Shown here: positions 27,214 through 35,761 of the stretch, piece after piece
How positions within the stretch are numbered: position 1 is the first letter of the stretch
Layout of the letters: every line of letters starts with the position of its first letter
Assembly (NCBI RefSeq): GCF_030056705.1
Contig: NZ_JASHIC010000031.1
Location: 1-64,000, forward strand
Origin: Flectobacillus longus
Lineage (GTDB): Bacteria; Bacteroidota; Bacteroidia; Cytophagales; Spirosomataceae
Direction of reading: 5' to 3'
DNA length: 64,000 bases
Program-made: the position numbers and the translations under genes
Notes under the pieces: generated by a model
Told to the model about the DNA's origin: nothing
What the model saw: only the letters and a program-made list of their open reading frames with translations
Databases searched by the model: none

Positions 27214-27581
27214 TGCTGTTTCTGTTGAAGTTGATCATCAATGATTTTTTTCAATTCTTCTAATTCTTCTGTACTCATTTCACTTTGTTGAGTAAAAAAG
27301 GATGCAAACTGCCCAACCGAGTTGTTAAAGAAATTCTTAATGAGTCCTTTTACATGCTTCGTAAAATAATCGTCTTTGGATACAAGTGGGTAATACTCCC
27401 TCGAATTCCCGTATTCGCGATAAGCCACAAATCCTTTATCAATCATCCGTTTCAATAAAGTTGCTACGGTAGTCGTGGCTGGTTTGGGGTCGGGATATGC
27501 CTCTAGTAAATCTTTCATAAAGGCTTTTTCCTTCTGCCAAAGGTATTCCATCAGTTTTTCTTCAGTCTCTGAAAGCTTCAT
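27210..27581 (-). CDS. BlaI/MecI/CopY family repressor
   Basis: 123 residues: a winged helix (KLSETEEKLMEYLWQ ... TTVATLLKRMIDKGFVAYREYGNSREYYPLV) and a C-terminal dimerisation helix. In relatives the BlaR protease removes or cleaves this repressor. Its start lies 22 bp from the perfect palindrome TCTACAAATGTAGA at 27603-27616, which has the TACA/TGTA arms seen in BlaI operators, so autoregulation is likely. No beta-lactamase gene is adjacent. Confidence 0.92.
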   Translation of the reverse strand: MKLSETEEKLMEYLWQKEKAFMKDLLEAYPDPKPATTTVATLLKRMIDKGFVAYREYGNSREYYPLVSKDDYFTKHVKGLIKNFFNNSVGQFASFFTQQSEMSTEELEELKKIIDDQLQQKQQ

Positions 27582-27602
27582 TTCTACATATTTAGAATTT
27601 AC

Positions 27603-27616
27603 TCTACAAATGTAGA
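27603..27616. promoter_or_regulatory. Candidate BlaI operator
   Basis: Palindrome with 6-bp arms TCTACA/TGTAGA around AA, 22 bp upstream of the blaI start. A second half-like site (CTACATATTTAG) lies at about 27584-27595. The TACA-TGTA form agrees with known BlaI/MecI operators. Confidence 0.55.
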
Positions 27617-27703
27617 ATAAAAAATTTAATACGCAATACTAGATTGATTTTTTTGGAAAAAATGATGGGATGTATTGAGGCTACAACTGTCTAGTTCGAG
27701 GCA

Positions 27704-28444
27704 TTATTGACAATTCACATAGTCTGTGCTGGGCATTTTCTCCCATCCATTCGCAGGAATTTTATCTATAGAAGCAACACAAATAGATTTAAGTCCATAA
27801 ATCTGCAATTTGCATTCTTGAAGCTTGGTATTTTGTCGCAAATCAATCGTTTCTAGTCTATTATACATAATCCATGAGGCATAAAGCTCCACTAGATTTG
27901 TCAGTTGAGATACATTGAACGAGCTTAAACTACTTCCAGTACAATTCAAGACTTTAAGCTGTGTGGAGTTATTCAAGAAATCTAAATTTGAAATATTGGT
28001 ATAGGCACAATTAAGGTGTTGAAGATTGGCGAGGGGGCTTAATTGTATGGTTTGGATTTGTTTATAGTCGGTTACACCAGCAATCAACTCTTGAATACCT
28101 GAGCATTTTATATAAGTCAGTTTGTGGTTTTTACTCAAATCTAAAATGGATAAGGAATTGTAGGAACAATCAAGATATGTTAGGTTTTCAAACTCCTCTA
28201 TTCCTGCAAGGTTTGAAATGGTGTTAGTAATGTTTGAAACATCTCCTTGAATCAGTAAGGTATCCACTTTCATGGCATCTATTTTTGATATTTCCCCATT
28301 TACTTGCTGGTCGGAATCAATTCCTTTAGTGACAAGCATTTTTTCAAAAATAGGGTCATTAATCGTGACTGCTTCAGCAATACCTTCTGTTTTTTTACAT
28401 CCTAGTAAAACAAAGAAAAGTAATAAGTATAGTAGATTTTTCAT
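27704..28444 (-). CDS. Leucine-rich-repeat lipoprotein
   Basis: 246 residues with lipoprotein signal (lipobox VLLGC, Cys near residue 16). The body consists of short leucine-rich repeats of about 20-22 residues: LTYLDCSYNSLSILDLSKN, LTYIKCSG, LQHLNCAYTNISNLDFLNN, LKVLNCTGSSLSSFNVSQ, LVELYASW. These Cys/Asn-rich repeats are of the kind common in Bacteroidota surface proteins. A binding role on the cell surface is likely; the partner is unknown. Confidence 0.75.
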   Translation of the reverse strand: MKNLLYLLLFFVLLGCKKTEGIAEAVTINDPIFEKMLVTKGIDSDQQVNGEISKIDAMKVDTLLIQGDVSNITNTISNLAGIEEFENLTYLDCSYNSLSILDLSKNHKLTYIKCSGIQELIAGVTDYKQIQTIQLSPLANLQHLNCAYTNISNLDFLNNSTQLKVLNCTGSSLSSFNVSQLTNLVELYASWIMYNRLETIDLRQNTKLQECKLQIYGLKSICVASIDKIPANGWEKMPSTDYVNCQ

Positions 28445-28473
28445 AGGTATGATAGTTTTAGAACTGAATCGCT

Positions 28474-28500
28474 CTAGTCCAAGACTTGGTCTTGAACTAG
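28474..28500. repeat. CTAGTTCAAGAC-type palindrome, copy 1
   Basis: CTAGTCCAAGAC pairs with GTCTTGAACTAG (one G-T wobble). The same dyad, slightly varied, lies at 43528-43554 ahead of the MFS gene. It falls between the PAS kinase stop and the start of the LRR lipoprotein gene. Confidence 0.55.
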
Positions 28501-28519
28501 TAATTTTTTACGTCTTCTA

Positions 28520-29905
28520 TTATTTTTTTCCTTTATAATCTCGGTAGGTATCTGCTACAATTTTATGAATTACTTTATCGAGTGTTTCAACTTCTTGCTC
28601 AAGAAATGTCCATGTAGGAATCGAACGAATAGCCTCATAATCCATATTAATCAGGTCAATCAAGCCTTTGATATTTGCCACTGGTCTACGTATTTCATGG
28701 GAATGTTGCCATGCGATTTTTTCTAGAATTTGCACTTGTTCTTTTAGCTGAATCTCATTATGAATACGCCCTGTTACATCCTGAATCATTGCCAACACCA
28801 ATTGTTTTCCATTAATCACAAAAGCATTTAAACTTACTTCCACAATAATTTCTTTTCCCTCTTTGGTTATTGAAGGAATAAATCTACCAGCTCCCATTTG
28901 ATACATTCTTGGCATCTCTAGGTATTCAGCTGTATGCAAATGGTGGCTATTTTTGAAACGTTGAGGTATCAATAAATCAATATGTTGATTAAACAATTCG
29001 TCGCAGGTGTATCCAAATATTTTTTCAGTTTCAGGATTACATAATGTAATTTTCATTTGATTATCGACTATCAAAATGGCAATAGGTGCTGTTTCGATAA
29101 TACGACGAAACTTCATTTCGCTTTCCTGCATAGAGATTTCAGCATTCTTTTTTTCATCAATGCTAAACGACTGCACCACCACACCAAGTAGTTGTTGATG
29201 CTTATCAAAAACAGGGTACATTTTTACCATAAACCAAATATCCTCTCCATAAACTGTCGAAGTCAGGATTTCTCTTTCAATGGTTTCACCACTCACTGCT
29301 AAGGCAAATACATCCAACAATTCTTGTGGATACTTGGCATAAATAAATGTTCGAAAGTCGGCACCAACATAGATTTTTTTTCCTAAATTTTCAAAAATCC
29401 TTCGTGCAATAGCATTATTAAATTGTAGAACTTTAAAGTCTTTACTTATCAAAATAAGTCCTTCGGTATTATTAGCAAAAATAGCTTCATAGGTTGTATT
29501 TGTGTACTCAAGTGCAAGCTCAGCTTTCTTTTGAGCATCAATATTTTTAACATATAAGGCTATACCAACCAACTCGTGATTAGTATCATACACAGGATTC
29601 ATTTTGTATTCAAGCCAAATCGTTTTATCTCCTACAACGGCCTCATCTTGTACAATTGTGATTTCTCCATTTAACGCTTTCTGAAAACTATTTGCATATA
29701 ACTGTCTTGTGGATTCAAACAAATAATCCTGATAATCATCGCCTATTTGAAGAGATTTATTAAAAAATCGGTAAATCGTTAGTTGTAAAGTACGATTATA
29801 AAGAATAACAGAATGGTTGGCAGAAAGTAGCACAAAACTCTCGGGTGAACTATCGAGTATCGCCTTCAAGGTATTACTTAATGGAGTTTCAGATGAGTTT
29901 AGCAT
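28520..29905 (-). CDS. Triple-PAS histidine kinase-like protein lacking the ATPase domain
   Basis: 461 residues without membrane segments. Three PAS domains can be traced (about 12-130, 135-255 and 262-385; the last contains APIAILIVDNQMKITLCNPE and FGYTCDELFNQHIDLLIPQR). A dimerisation/phosphoacceptor helix follows with HSHEIRRPVANIKGL near residue 400. The protein ends about 55 residues later (DTYRDYKGKK), where the HATPase domain with N, G1 and G2 boxes should begin. It cannot phosphorylate itself unless it uses a partner. The stop is followed by ordinary intergenic DNA with no sign of a frameshifted ATPase domain. Confidence 0.82.
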   Translation of the reverse strand: MLNSSETPLSNTLKAILDSSPESFVLLSANHSVILYNRTLQLTIYRFFNKSLQIGDDYQDYLFESTRQLYANSFQKALNGEITIVQDEAVVGDKTIWLEYKMNPVYDTNHELVGIALYVKNIDAQKKAELALEYTNTTYEAIFANNTEGLILISKDFKVLQFNNAIARRIFENLGKKIYVGADFRTFIYAKYPQELLDVFALAVSGETIEREILTSTVYGEDIWFMVKMYPVFDKHQQLLGVVVQSFSIDEKKNAEISMQESEMKFRRIIETAPIAILIVDNQMKITLCNPETEKIFGYTCDELFNQHIDLLIPQRFKNSHHLHTAEYLEMPRMYQMGAGRFIPSITKEGKEIIVEVSLNAFVINGKQLVLAMIQDVTGRIHNEIQLKEQVQILEKIAWQHSHEIRRPVANIKGLIDLINMDYEAIRSIPTWTFLEQEVETLDKVIHKIVADTYRDYKGKK

Positions 29906-30078
29906 TAGATAGGTATATACCCTAAAGCAATAAAAGCAATAGCAGCGGTTTTATATTGGTGATTTTTGTTAGCCAACAAATTTACACAGATTTCTAATTT
30001 TCTGCTCTCTTTTTGAAAATAAAGCTTTCAAATATGTACACTCTGTCTTTTTTGAGACCACCCAATTAACAAACACAA

Positions 30079-30124
30079 TGCCATTCAATATCCTCCAGAT
30101 AATTTGCGGAGCTATTGAATGGCA
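30079..30124. terminator. 12-bp hairpin downstream of the TonB receptor
   Basis: A perfect 12-bp stem (30079-30090 with 30113-30124) with inner CTCC/GGAG pairing. It lies 36 bp past the receptor stop codon at 30160. There is no T run, so it may be an RNA-stabilising or repeat structure rather than a true terminator. Confidence 0.5.
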
Positions 30125-30159
30125 ACTTTTACTCTTGAAAATCCTTAATTAGAAACTCC

Positions 30160-32586
30160 TTAAAATTTATAATTATATCCTACTCGAATGACCTGTGTTT
30201 CGTAATAATCTGCACTCGTGTATTTGAAACCATCGCCATTGACCGTTTTCTTAATTTTCATCGTGTTAAACAGATCTGTTGCATTAACCACCAATTCATG
30301 TTTGCCATTGCTTAAAGACTTTTTCAAACCTACATCACAAGAAAAACGCTGTTGGATTCGCCCTTGTGGGATTAGATCTGGCGCCAAATAAGTGAATAAA
30401 ACTTGTAAGTCTGTTTTGTTGGGTAAATGAATGATATTGTTCCATTTAGTATTCCATGAAACCAGCATTTGTTCATCCGAACTCGATATATGTGGGGTCG
30501 GATAAAGGTTCATAATAGCAAAAGCATTTATTTGATTTCGGTAAACATTGGCATTGACATTTAACGAATACCAAGGAGCTATTTCCTTACTAAATACCAT
30601 TTCAATTCCCGTATTATAGCTTTTATTTACGTTCTGAAAAATGGCATAAATCAAGGTACTATTAGGCACTGTGCTCGAAATACGAGTGATAGTTCCGTCT
30701 ACAATTTTGTGGTACAATGATGTATAAAAATAACCTTGTGGGATACTGGTTTTATAACCCAATTCTAGACTATTGGTAAACTGAGGCTTAAGGGCAGGGT
30801 TACCCACTTTGATAATTTCCGCATCGTCATATTTCGGAAAAACACGAATATCTACCTCATTTGGGCGGTCTACTCGACGAGTATACAAAAAAGTTAACTG
30901 ATGATTATCACTGATTTTGTACCCCAAACGTACATTCGGAAAGGGCTGTGTGTACGAATATCCATCACTTTTATAAGTATTGTGTGTTGGACTCACCTGA
31001 TAATTTACCGACACGTATTCCATACGCAAGCCAATTTCGGCTTCGAGTTTTCGAGTTTCAAAAACCAAATTCCCATAAACCGCTGGAATAGATTCTTTAT
31101 AGGTTGCTGGTCCACCCGCAGAAGAATCCAAAGGAGAATTAACCCCAGGGAAAAACTGCATATTGGTCGGAATATCACGTTTACGGTATTTTACACCTGT
31201 TTCTACTCTACCAAATTTGAGCGGTTTGATATAATCTAGGTTAAAATCTGATACCGTTTCATCAGAAAGTAATTTGAATGAATCTTTACCCGTAAAAGTT
31301 GGCATAGCATTGGTAAAAAAGTATTTCTCATCCTCACGGTGGAATGTATAATTGTAGCCAAAATTCAACAAATGCCCAGGGTCTTTAAATTTATGCTGAT
31401 AGGCAAGTGTTGCCATAGCGGTAGTTTTCAATTCATCTTCCAAGAAAGTCCAAAGGCGTAATCTTTTACTAAAATCTCCGTTAAAAAATGGCTCATCGCC
31501 ATTATCTAATATTTTCTCAGTACCAAATAAGCCCGAAACAGTCAAGGTATTTTGATTATCCAGAAACCAATCAAAACCTGCCTTTGAGTTAAAAAAGTTG
31601 GTATCTCGATTACGTTTCAATTGTTGTTTTATGACTGTTCCATCGTCATAAGTACGAGTAGTATATTCGTTTTTGTTGAGCGTGTGCGTATAAAGATTAT
31701 CTACCTGAACGAAAGCATTGATTTTATTGGTACGATAATTTAATGCCAACGATGGATTGATTTTGGACGTCATCGTGTACTGCGGACGCACATCAGGATA
31801 GTTGTCTTGGCGCTGCCAAAGAGCACCCAAACCCGTGGCTAAACCCAATTTCCCATTAAAACCTTGCTTGATATTTTTCTTCATAATGATATTAATAATC
31901 CCTGCACTACCGTTGGCGTCGTACTTGGAGCTAGGGTTATTAATTACCTCAATTTTATCGATATTAGAGGCAGGAATATTATCTAAACCATATTGGGCGT
32001 TAAATCCTGTCAGCGCCGTTTGTTTACCATCTATTAAAATAGTTACCTTGTCATTGCCTCTTAGTGATACCTTTCCGCTTTCGATTGTCACACCTGGTAC
32101 GCTTTGCATAGCCTGCAAAATCGAGCCCCCACTTTGCGAAATATTATTGGCAATAGAAAATACCTTTTTGTCCATTTTGGCGCTCACTTCATCGGCTTTT
32201 CCTTGAACGGTTATTTCTCCTAAGGTTTGTACGTTTTCGACAAGTTCAATAACGGGTAAATCCAAGAATGCGGAAAGTTTTCCTACGAAAACCTTTTGTT
32301 TAGCTACATTAAATCCAACCAGTGAAACCGTCAAAATATAATCATTGGGCTTTACATTAGTCAAAGTAAAACGTCCCTCCTCATTCGAGACTGTTCCTGT
32401 AACAAAGGCGCTATCCTTGGCAGTTTTCAAGATAATATTGGCATAAGGCAACACAGTTGTATTACTCTTATGTTTGACTTGACCCGAAATACTTACAGAC
32501 GTAACCTGCGCCTGAGCGACATTTCCAAGCCACAACATCAAGCTTAATAATGTTAGTTTTTGAATGAGAGACGTTAATGTTTTCAT
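30160..32586 (-). CDS. TonB-dependent outer membrane receptor (CarboxypepD-reg plug type)
   Basis: 808 residues from the chosen start: signal peptide ending NVAQAQ, a carboxypeptidase regulatory-like domain (VSISGQVKHKSNTTVLPYANI ... LVGFNVAKQ), a plug domain (GEITVQGKADEV, LRGNDKVTILIDGKQT, SSKYDANGSAGIINII), and a barrel ending in VIRVGYNYKF. This is the outer-membrane beta-barrel protein 3 type. A more distal ATG at 32646 lies in the dispersed repeat and would spoil the signal peptide, so MKTLTSLIQK at 32586 is preferred. It sits downstream of a two-component pair that may control it. Confidence 0.9.
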   Translation of the reverse strand: MKTLTSLIQKLTLLSLMLWLGNVAQAQVTSVSISGQVKHKSNTTVLPYANIILKTAKDSAFVTGTVSNEEGRFTLTNVKPNDYILTVSLVGFNVAKQKVFVGKLSAFLDLPVIELVENVQTLGEITVQGKADEVSAKMDKKVFSIANNISQSGGSILQAMQSVPGVTIESGKVSLRGNDKVTILIDGKQTALTGFNAQYGLDNIPASNIDKIEVINNPSSKYDANGSAGIINIIMKKNIKQGFNGKLGLATGLGALWQRQDNYPDVRPQYTMTSKINPSLALNYRTNKINAFVQVDNLYTHTLNKNEYTTRTYDDGTVIKQQLKRNRDTNFFNSKAGFDWFLDNQNTLTVSGLFGTEKILDNGDEPFFNGDFSKRLRLWTFLEDELKTTAMATLAYQHKFKDPGHLLNFGYNYTFHREDEKYFFTNAMPTFTGKDSFKLLSDETVSDFNLDYIKPLKFGRVETGVKYRKRDIPTNMQFFPGVNSPLDSSAGGPATYKESIPAVYGNLVFETRKLEAEIGLRMEYVSVNYQVSPTHNTYKSDGYSYTQPFPNVRLGYKISDNHQLTFLYTRRVDRPNEVDIRVFPKYDDAEIIKVGNPALKPQFTNSLELGYKTSIPQGYFYTSLYHKIVDGTITRISSTVPNSTLIYAIFQNVNKSYNTGIEMVFSKEIAPWYSLNVNANVYRNQINAFAIMNLYPTPHISSSDEQMLVSWNTKWNNIIHLPNKTDLQVLFTYLAPDLIPQGRIQQRFSCDVGLKKSLSNGKHELVVNATDLFNTMKIKKTVNGDGFKYTSADYYETQVIRVGYNYKF

Positions 32587-32599
32587 ATAAAATTGTTTG

Positions 32600-32692
32600 G
32601 GGCTTTTGGCAATAAGCTTTAAGCAGAATACCCTTATTCGCTTCAAATATTAGCCAAATGCCTAATATTGATATCCTAGAGCGTATTAATTC
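32600..32692. repeat. Degenerate copy of the 120-bp dispersed element
   Basis: The right part, GCCTAATATTGATATCCTAG followed by AGCGTATTAAT, matches the right end of the copy at 45457-45588. The left arm is only loosely similar. It lies directly upstream of the TonB receptor start. Confidence 0.45.
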
Positions 32693-32712
32693 AAAATAAA
32701 ATTCAACTATTT

Positions 32713-32816
32713 GACATTCGGCTTTTAGCTATGGGCTCTCGGTAAAAATATTTCTTATGAATTCATAGAAATTTTTCTGCCTAAGGCCGATAGCCTAGAG
32801 CTTATTAATGCAATTT
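32713..32816. repeat. 120-bp dispersed element, copy 2
   Basis: The left arm TTCGGCTTTTAGCTATGGGC pairs imperfectly with the right arm that includes CTAAGGCCGATAGCCTAGAG, ending CTTATTAATGCAATTTT. The centre TTTCTTATGAATTCATAGAAA is itself nearly palindromic. It lies 15 bp from the histidine kinase stop codon. Confidence 0.65.
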
Positions 32817-32831
32817 TGTTTTGTATTAATA

Positions 32832-34118
32832 CTAAAACAAGACCTTAAATTGATGCTTATTCATATCAAAGGCATACCCCATTTTCCAGTTGTATCTATG
32901 ACAAATTTCTTTGGCAATAGCCAGCCCCAAGCCACTACTTACTTGCTCGGAGGAGGATACCGAAAAACGTCGAAAAATATGTGCAGGATTCAAAGATATT
33001 ATCCCTGTATTTTGAACGTATAATTGTTGGCTATCTAAAAATATTACTATTTCACCCTCTTCTGAAGTATATCTGATAGCATTGGTCAATAAATTATACA
33101 AAAGTGTTTCTATCAAAAACTTATTTCCTCTAATATCTGGACGAGCTTCCAGTCTTACCTGAATTCTTAAGTTTTTGCTTTCGGCGTAATCTTGTAAAAG
33201 CTCCAAAATATCATTTATCATACCGCCAACGTCGAGTATTTCTACATTTTCGAATTGGTGATTTTCAATTTTTGCCAAAAGCAAAAGATTTTTATTGATA
33301 CGAGAAACTCTGGCAAGTGGCTTTTCGATACCTTCGAGTACCTGCAATTGTGCTTCATTGAGTTCTGGCAGTTGATAAAATAAATCTACTTTTGATCTTA
33401 ATATTGCTAAAGGTGTTTGCAACTCATGCGAGGCATTTTCGATAAACGTTTTTTGCTGTTTGTAAGCACTAATCGCCGCATAAAGCATCTTTTGAAGGGT
33501 ATTATGAAGGTCTTCAAATTCCTGTATTTCGGTTTTTTCAAAGTCGATTGTCTCAGTTGCAGACAGGTCAAAGCTTTTGAGTTGCTCTAATGTTTTTTCA
33601 AAGGGACGCCAAGCTTTTTGGGCAATGGTTCTATTCAAAAAAATAAAACCCAAGGCTAATAGTACAAAAAAGAACAACGACACCACCGAGATAATATATA
33701 CGATTTCGTCGGCCTCCTCTACATTGGTTTCAATCCATAAGCTGTACCGCTTTCCCTTAAAATGAATATGGCTGGCTAGACCTCTGAACCGATCTATCTC
33801 GGTATGTTTTTTATGCTTATTCTTTCGCATGACCAAATAGGTACTATCGGATTTTTTGAAGGGTTGATTTTCAGGGAAAATCCTAGTTCCAGACTGCAAT
33901 ACATTCCAAATGTGAGTCACACTATCAAATTGTGCTTGGGTGAGCAACAAATTTTGCAATTGCGAAACAATACGTTCTTTAATAATCAGATTATGTTCGT
34001 CTAATTCTTTTTGCCAAACTGTTTCTACCACCCAATAATAGGCAGGTATGCTCAAGCTCAAAATCACAAAAGCATAAATCGTAAATGCCTTTAGGGGCTT
34101 ATCGAGGAGTTTGGTCAT
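32832..34118 (-). CDS. Two-component sensor histidine kinase
   Basis: 428 residues from the ATG that overlaps the regulator stop as ATGA; an in-frame ATG three codons upstream is also possible. Two membrane segments (about 12-33 and 138-162) frame a periplasmic loop of about 105 residues. A HAMP-like linker follows, then a HisKA box NASHELQTPL (His near 231) and a HATPase domain with LLTNAIRY (N box) and SGLGLAIAKEICHRY (G2). It is an OmpR-class sensor co-translated with the regulator at 34115. Confidence 0.92.
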   Translation of the reverse strand: MTKLLDKPLKAFTIYAFVILSLSIPAYYWVVETVWQKELDEHNLIIKERIVSQLQNLLLTQAQFDSVTHIWNVLQSGTRIFPENQPFKKSDSTYLVMRKNKHKKHTEIDRFRGLASHIHFKGKRYSLWIETNVEEADEIVYIISVVSLFFFVLLALGFIFLNRTIAQKAWRPFEKTLEQLKSFDLSATETIDFEKTEIQEFEDLHNTLQKMLYAAISAYKQQKTFIENASHELQTPLAILRSKVDLFYQLPELNEAQLQVLEGIEKPLARVSRINKNLLLLAKIENHQFENVEILDVGGMINDILELLQDYAESKNLRIQVRLEARPDIRGNKFLIETLLYNLLTNAIRYTSEEGEIVIFLDSQQLYVQNTGIISLNPAHIFRRFSVSSSEQVSSGLGLAIAKEICHRYNWKMGYAFDMNKHQFKVLF

Positions 34119-34789
34119 TTTTCCCATTTGTAGCCTACACCATAGAGTGTTTTCAAGTAATTATTCCCGCCAACTTCAAGCAGTTTTTTCTTTAAATTTT
34201 TGATATGAGCATACACAAAGTCATGATTATCAAACATATCTGCAATATCGCCCGAAAGATATTCAGCAAGGGCACTTTTGGAGATAACTTTATTTTTGTT
34301 ACTGATAAAAAATACCAACAAATCAAATTCTTTGCGAGTCAGATTGATTTCTTGGTCATTGACTTTTACGTTTTTGGACAAAAGATTAATTTCTATTTCC
34401 TCAAATTGAACGGTATTCAAATTATTAAAATTCTTTCGTCGGATGACGGAGTAAATTCTCGCCAGCAACTCGGATTGGTGGAAAGGTTTTGGGAGATAAT
34501 CATCCGCTCCTAACTGCAATCCTTTCACTTTGTCCTCTACCGAGTTTTTGGCCGAAAGTATTATCACACCCTCCAAACGCTGTTGGTGATTCATCGTTGC
34601 CAGCAAATCAAGTCCACTACCATCGGGTAACATCAAGTCGAGCAATACACAATCATAGGTATGACAGGCCAGTTTTTGACGGGCATCTTCCAACGTAAAC
34701 GCCAATTCACACAGATAATTTTCGTCTGCAAGATAGGCGCCCATAGCGTAAGCCAATTCTTTTTCGTCTTCTATGATGAGAATTTTCAT
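34115..34789 (-). CDS. OmpR-family response regulator
   Basis: 224 residues starting MKILIIEDEKELAYAMG; an ATG two codons upstream is also possible. Receiver domain with the phosphorylated Asp in VLLDLMLPDGSG (about residue 51), conserved Ser/Thr in IILSAKN and Lys in YLPKPF. The C-terminal winged helix has INLTRKEFDLLVFFISN and KTLYGVGYKWEK. It is the first gene of the kinase pair; the TonB receptor just downstream is a candidate target. Confidence 0.93.
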   Translation of the reverse strand: MKILIIEDEKELAYAMGAYLADENYLCELAFTLEDARQKLACHTYDCVLLDLMLPDGSGLDLLATMNHQQRLEGVIILSAKNSVEDKVKGLQLGADDYLPKPFHQSELLARIYSVIRRKNFNNLNTVQFEEIEINLLSKNVKVNDQEINLTRKEFDLLVFFISNKNKVISKSALAEYLSGDIADMFDNHDFVYAHIKNLKKKLLEVGGNNYLKTLYGVGYKWEK

Positions 34790-34907
34790 ATTCAAAATTA
34801 GGATTAGATTCTGAATAAATTCTGAATTTTTGATTGACTGAGATGATAATTTACGCTCTAGCTTTTCAGGTTTAAGAACTCGGAACGCCCAATAAAAAGC
34901 AGTCTCT

Positions 34908-34943
34908 CGAGCTGTTTCAAGTTGTTAAACTTGAAACAGCTCG
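34908..34943. terminator. 16-bp perfect hairpin
   Basis: The arms 34908-34923 and 34928-34943 are perfectly complementary around a GTTA loop. It lies 4 bp past the stop of the small gene at 34947 and has no long T run. Confidence 0.65.
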
Positions 34944-34946
34944 GGG

Positions 34947-35282
34947 CTAAAGAACATGAATATCTTCAATAGAATATTTATATTCTGCCTCATTTACATC
35001 ATAAATTATACAACTCAATGTTAGATCACTCTCCTCATTGTCAAACCATAAGGGTATATCAATCCAAACTTGATTATCAAAATTAGTGTCATATAAATCT
35101 AAATTATTAAGTTGGTATGCTGGTGGCTTTGTTAAAATACCTGGATATGCTGATATTTCTTCCTCTAAAATCTCCTGAGATATTTTTTTTTGAATATCAC
35201 TATTATAAATTATCTCAAACTGCTGTTCAAGCATAAGGTCTAATAATTTCTTAACTGTATTTTCAATTTTTTTCTTTTCCAT
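34947..35282 (-). CDS. Small acidic protein, candidate immunity protein
   Basis: 111 residues, acidic, no signal peptide. The C-terminal half (WIDIPLWFDNEESDLTLSC) resembles a conserved domain of unknown function seen beside polymorphic toxins; I recall DUF7668 but cannot verify it. The start codon lies only 9 bp after the stop of a fragment (35292-35423) that looks like the tail of a toxin. That arrangement is the usual toxin-immunity order, so an immunity role is inferred. Confidence 0.55.
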   Translation of the reverse strand: MEKKKIENTVKKLLDLMLEQQFEIIYNSDIQKKISQEILEEEISAYPGILTKPPAYQLNNLDLYDTNFDNQVWIDIPLWFDNEESDLTLSCIIYDVNEAEYKYSIEDIHVL

Positions 35283-35291
35283 TTTATTCTA

Positions 35292-35423
35292 TCATGCATA
35301 TGGGATACGTGTTGGGGTAGTACTTTTGACTCCTAAATTAGTGAAATAATCATCAGCTATATTAATTGCTGCTTTGGCATCATTACGACTGAGGCCATCC
35401 GCTCTCAAAGAGCGATACGCAAT
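35292..35423 (-). pseudogene. Orphan C-terminal fragment, probably of a polymorphic toxin
   Basis: A 43-codon open frame, preceded by an in-frame TGA at 35424 and lacking any ATG start, reads protein-like text: LRADGLSRNDAKAAINIADD followed by YFTNLGVKSTTPTRIPYA. It ends 9 bp before the small acidic gene. Such 3' ends left beside immunity genes are known from RHS/contact-dependent toxin loci. The toxin family is not identified. The frame stops abruptly next to the repeat at 35467, suggesting the rest was deleted there. Confidence 0.45.
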
Positions 35424-35466
35424 TCATCTTTCAGATCCATATGTTCCACTAGCTGTTTCAATTTTT

Positions 35467-35512
35467 CATCAAAAAAGCGTTCGGGAAATATTTCCCGAAC
35501 GCTTTTTTGATG
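35467..35512. terminator. 22-bp perfect hairpin with GCGTTCG core
   Basis: The arms 35467-35488 and 35491-35512 are perfectly complementary with a minimal loop. It has A/T runs on both sides and shares the AAAAAGGCGTTCG-like core with the hairpin at 14573-14620. Confidence 0.8.
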
Positions 35513-35622
35513 TTACCATACTAGATTTTACTCAGCTTAAGACACAATCATTGCGTCTCTACTGATGGAATACAAATTTTCACATAATCACTCACTCGCT
35601 AAATTCGGGATGACTTATGTTT
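35513..35622. repeat. Dispersed repeat, copy 2 (partner at 14621-14745)
   Basis: Follows the 35467 hairpin with ATTGCGTCTCTACT, AATCACTCA and GGGATGACTTATGTTT in the same order as copy 1. Beyond it, 35630-35638 and 35725-35733 form a perfect 9-bp inverted pair (GTTGGAGTT/AACTCCAAC) around about 85 bp of otherwise featureless DNA. Confidence 0.6.
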
Positions 35623-35761
35623 CTCCCTAGTTGGAGTTTTCTACAACTAGCCTATCGGTAGCAATAATATATATAAACAACTGAAACATAACATCTTCCG
35701 ACACCTAAAGTGTTTATTGGAGATAACTCCAACAAAGGCATAATAACACCTTTTCTTATGC

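Noticed and set aside
27603-27616. Beta-lactamase regulon
   Set aside because: Although BlaI, BlaR and an operator are present, no beta-lactamase or penicillin-binding protein gene is adjacent and the BlaR-like protein lacks a penicillin-binding domain, so a resistance role is not claimed.
31802-32206. 134-codon plus-strand frame inside the TonB receptor gene
   Set aside because: Antisense shadow over the plug domain coding region, with no start context or protein motif.
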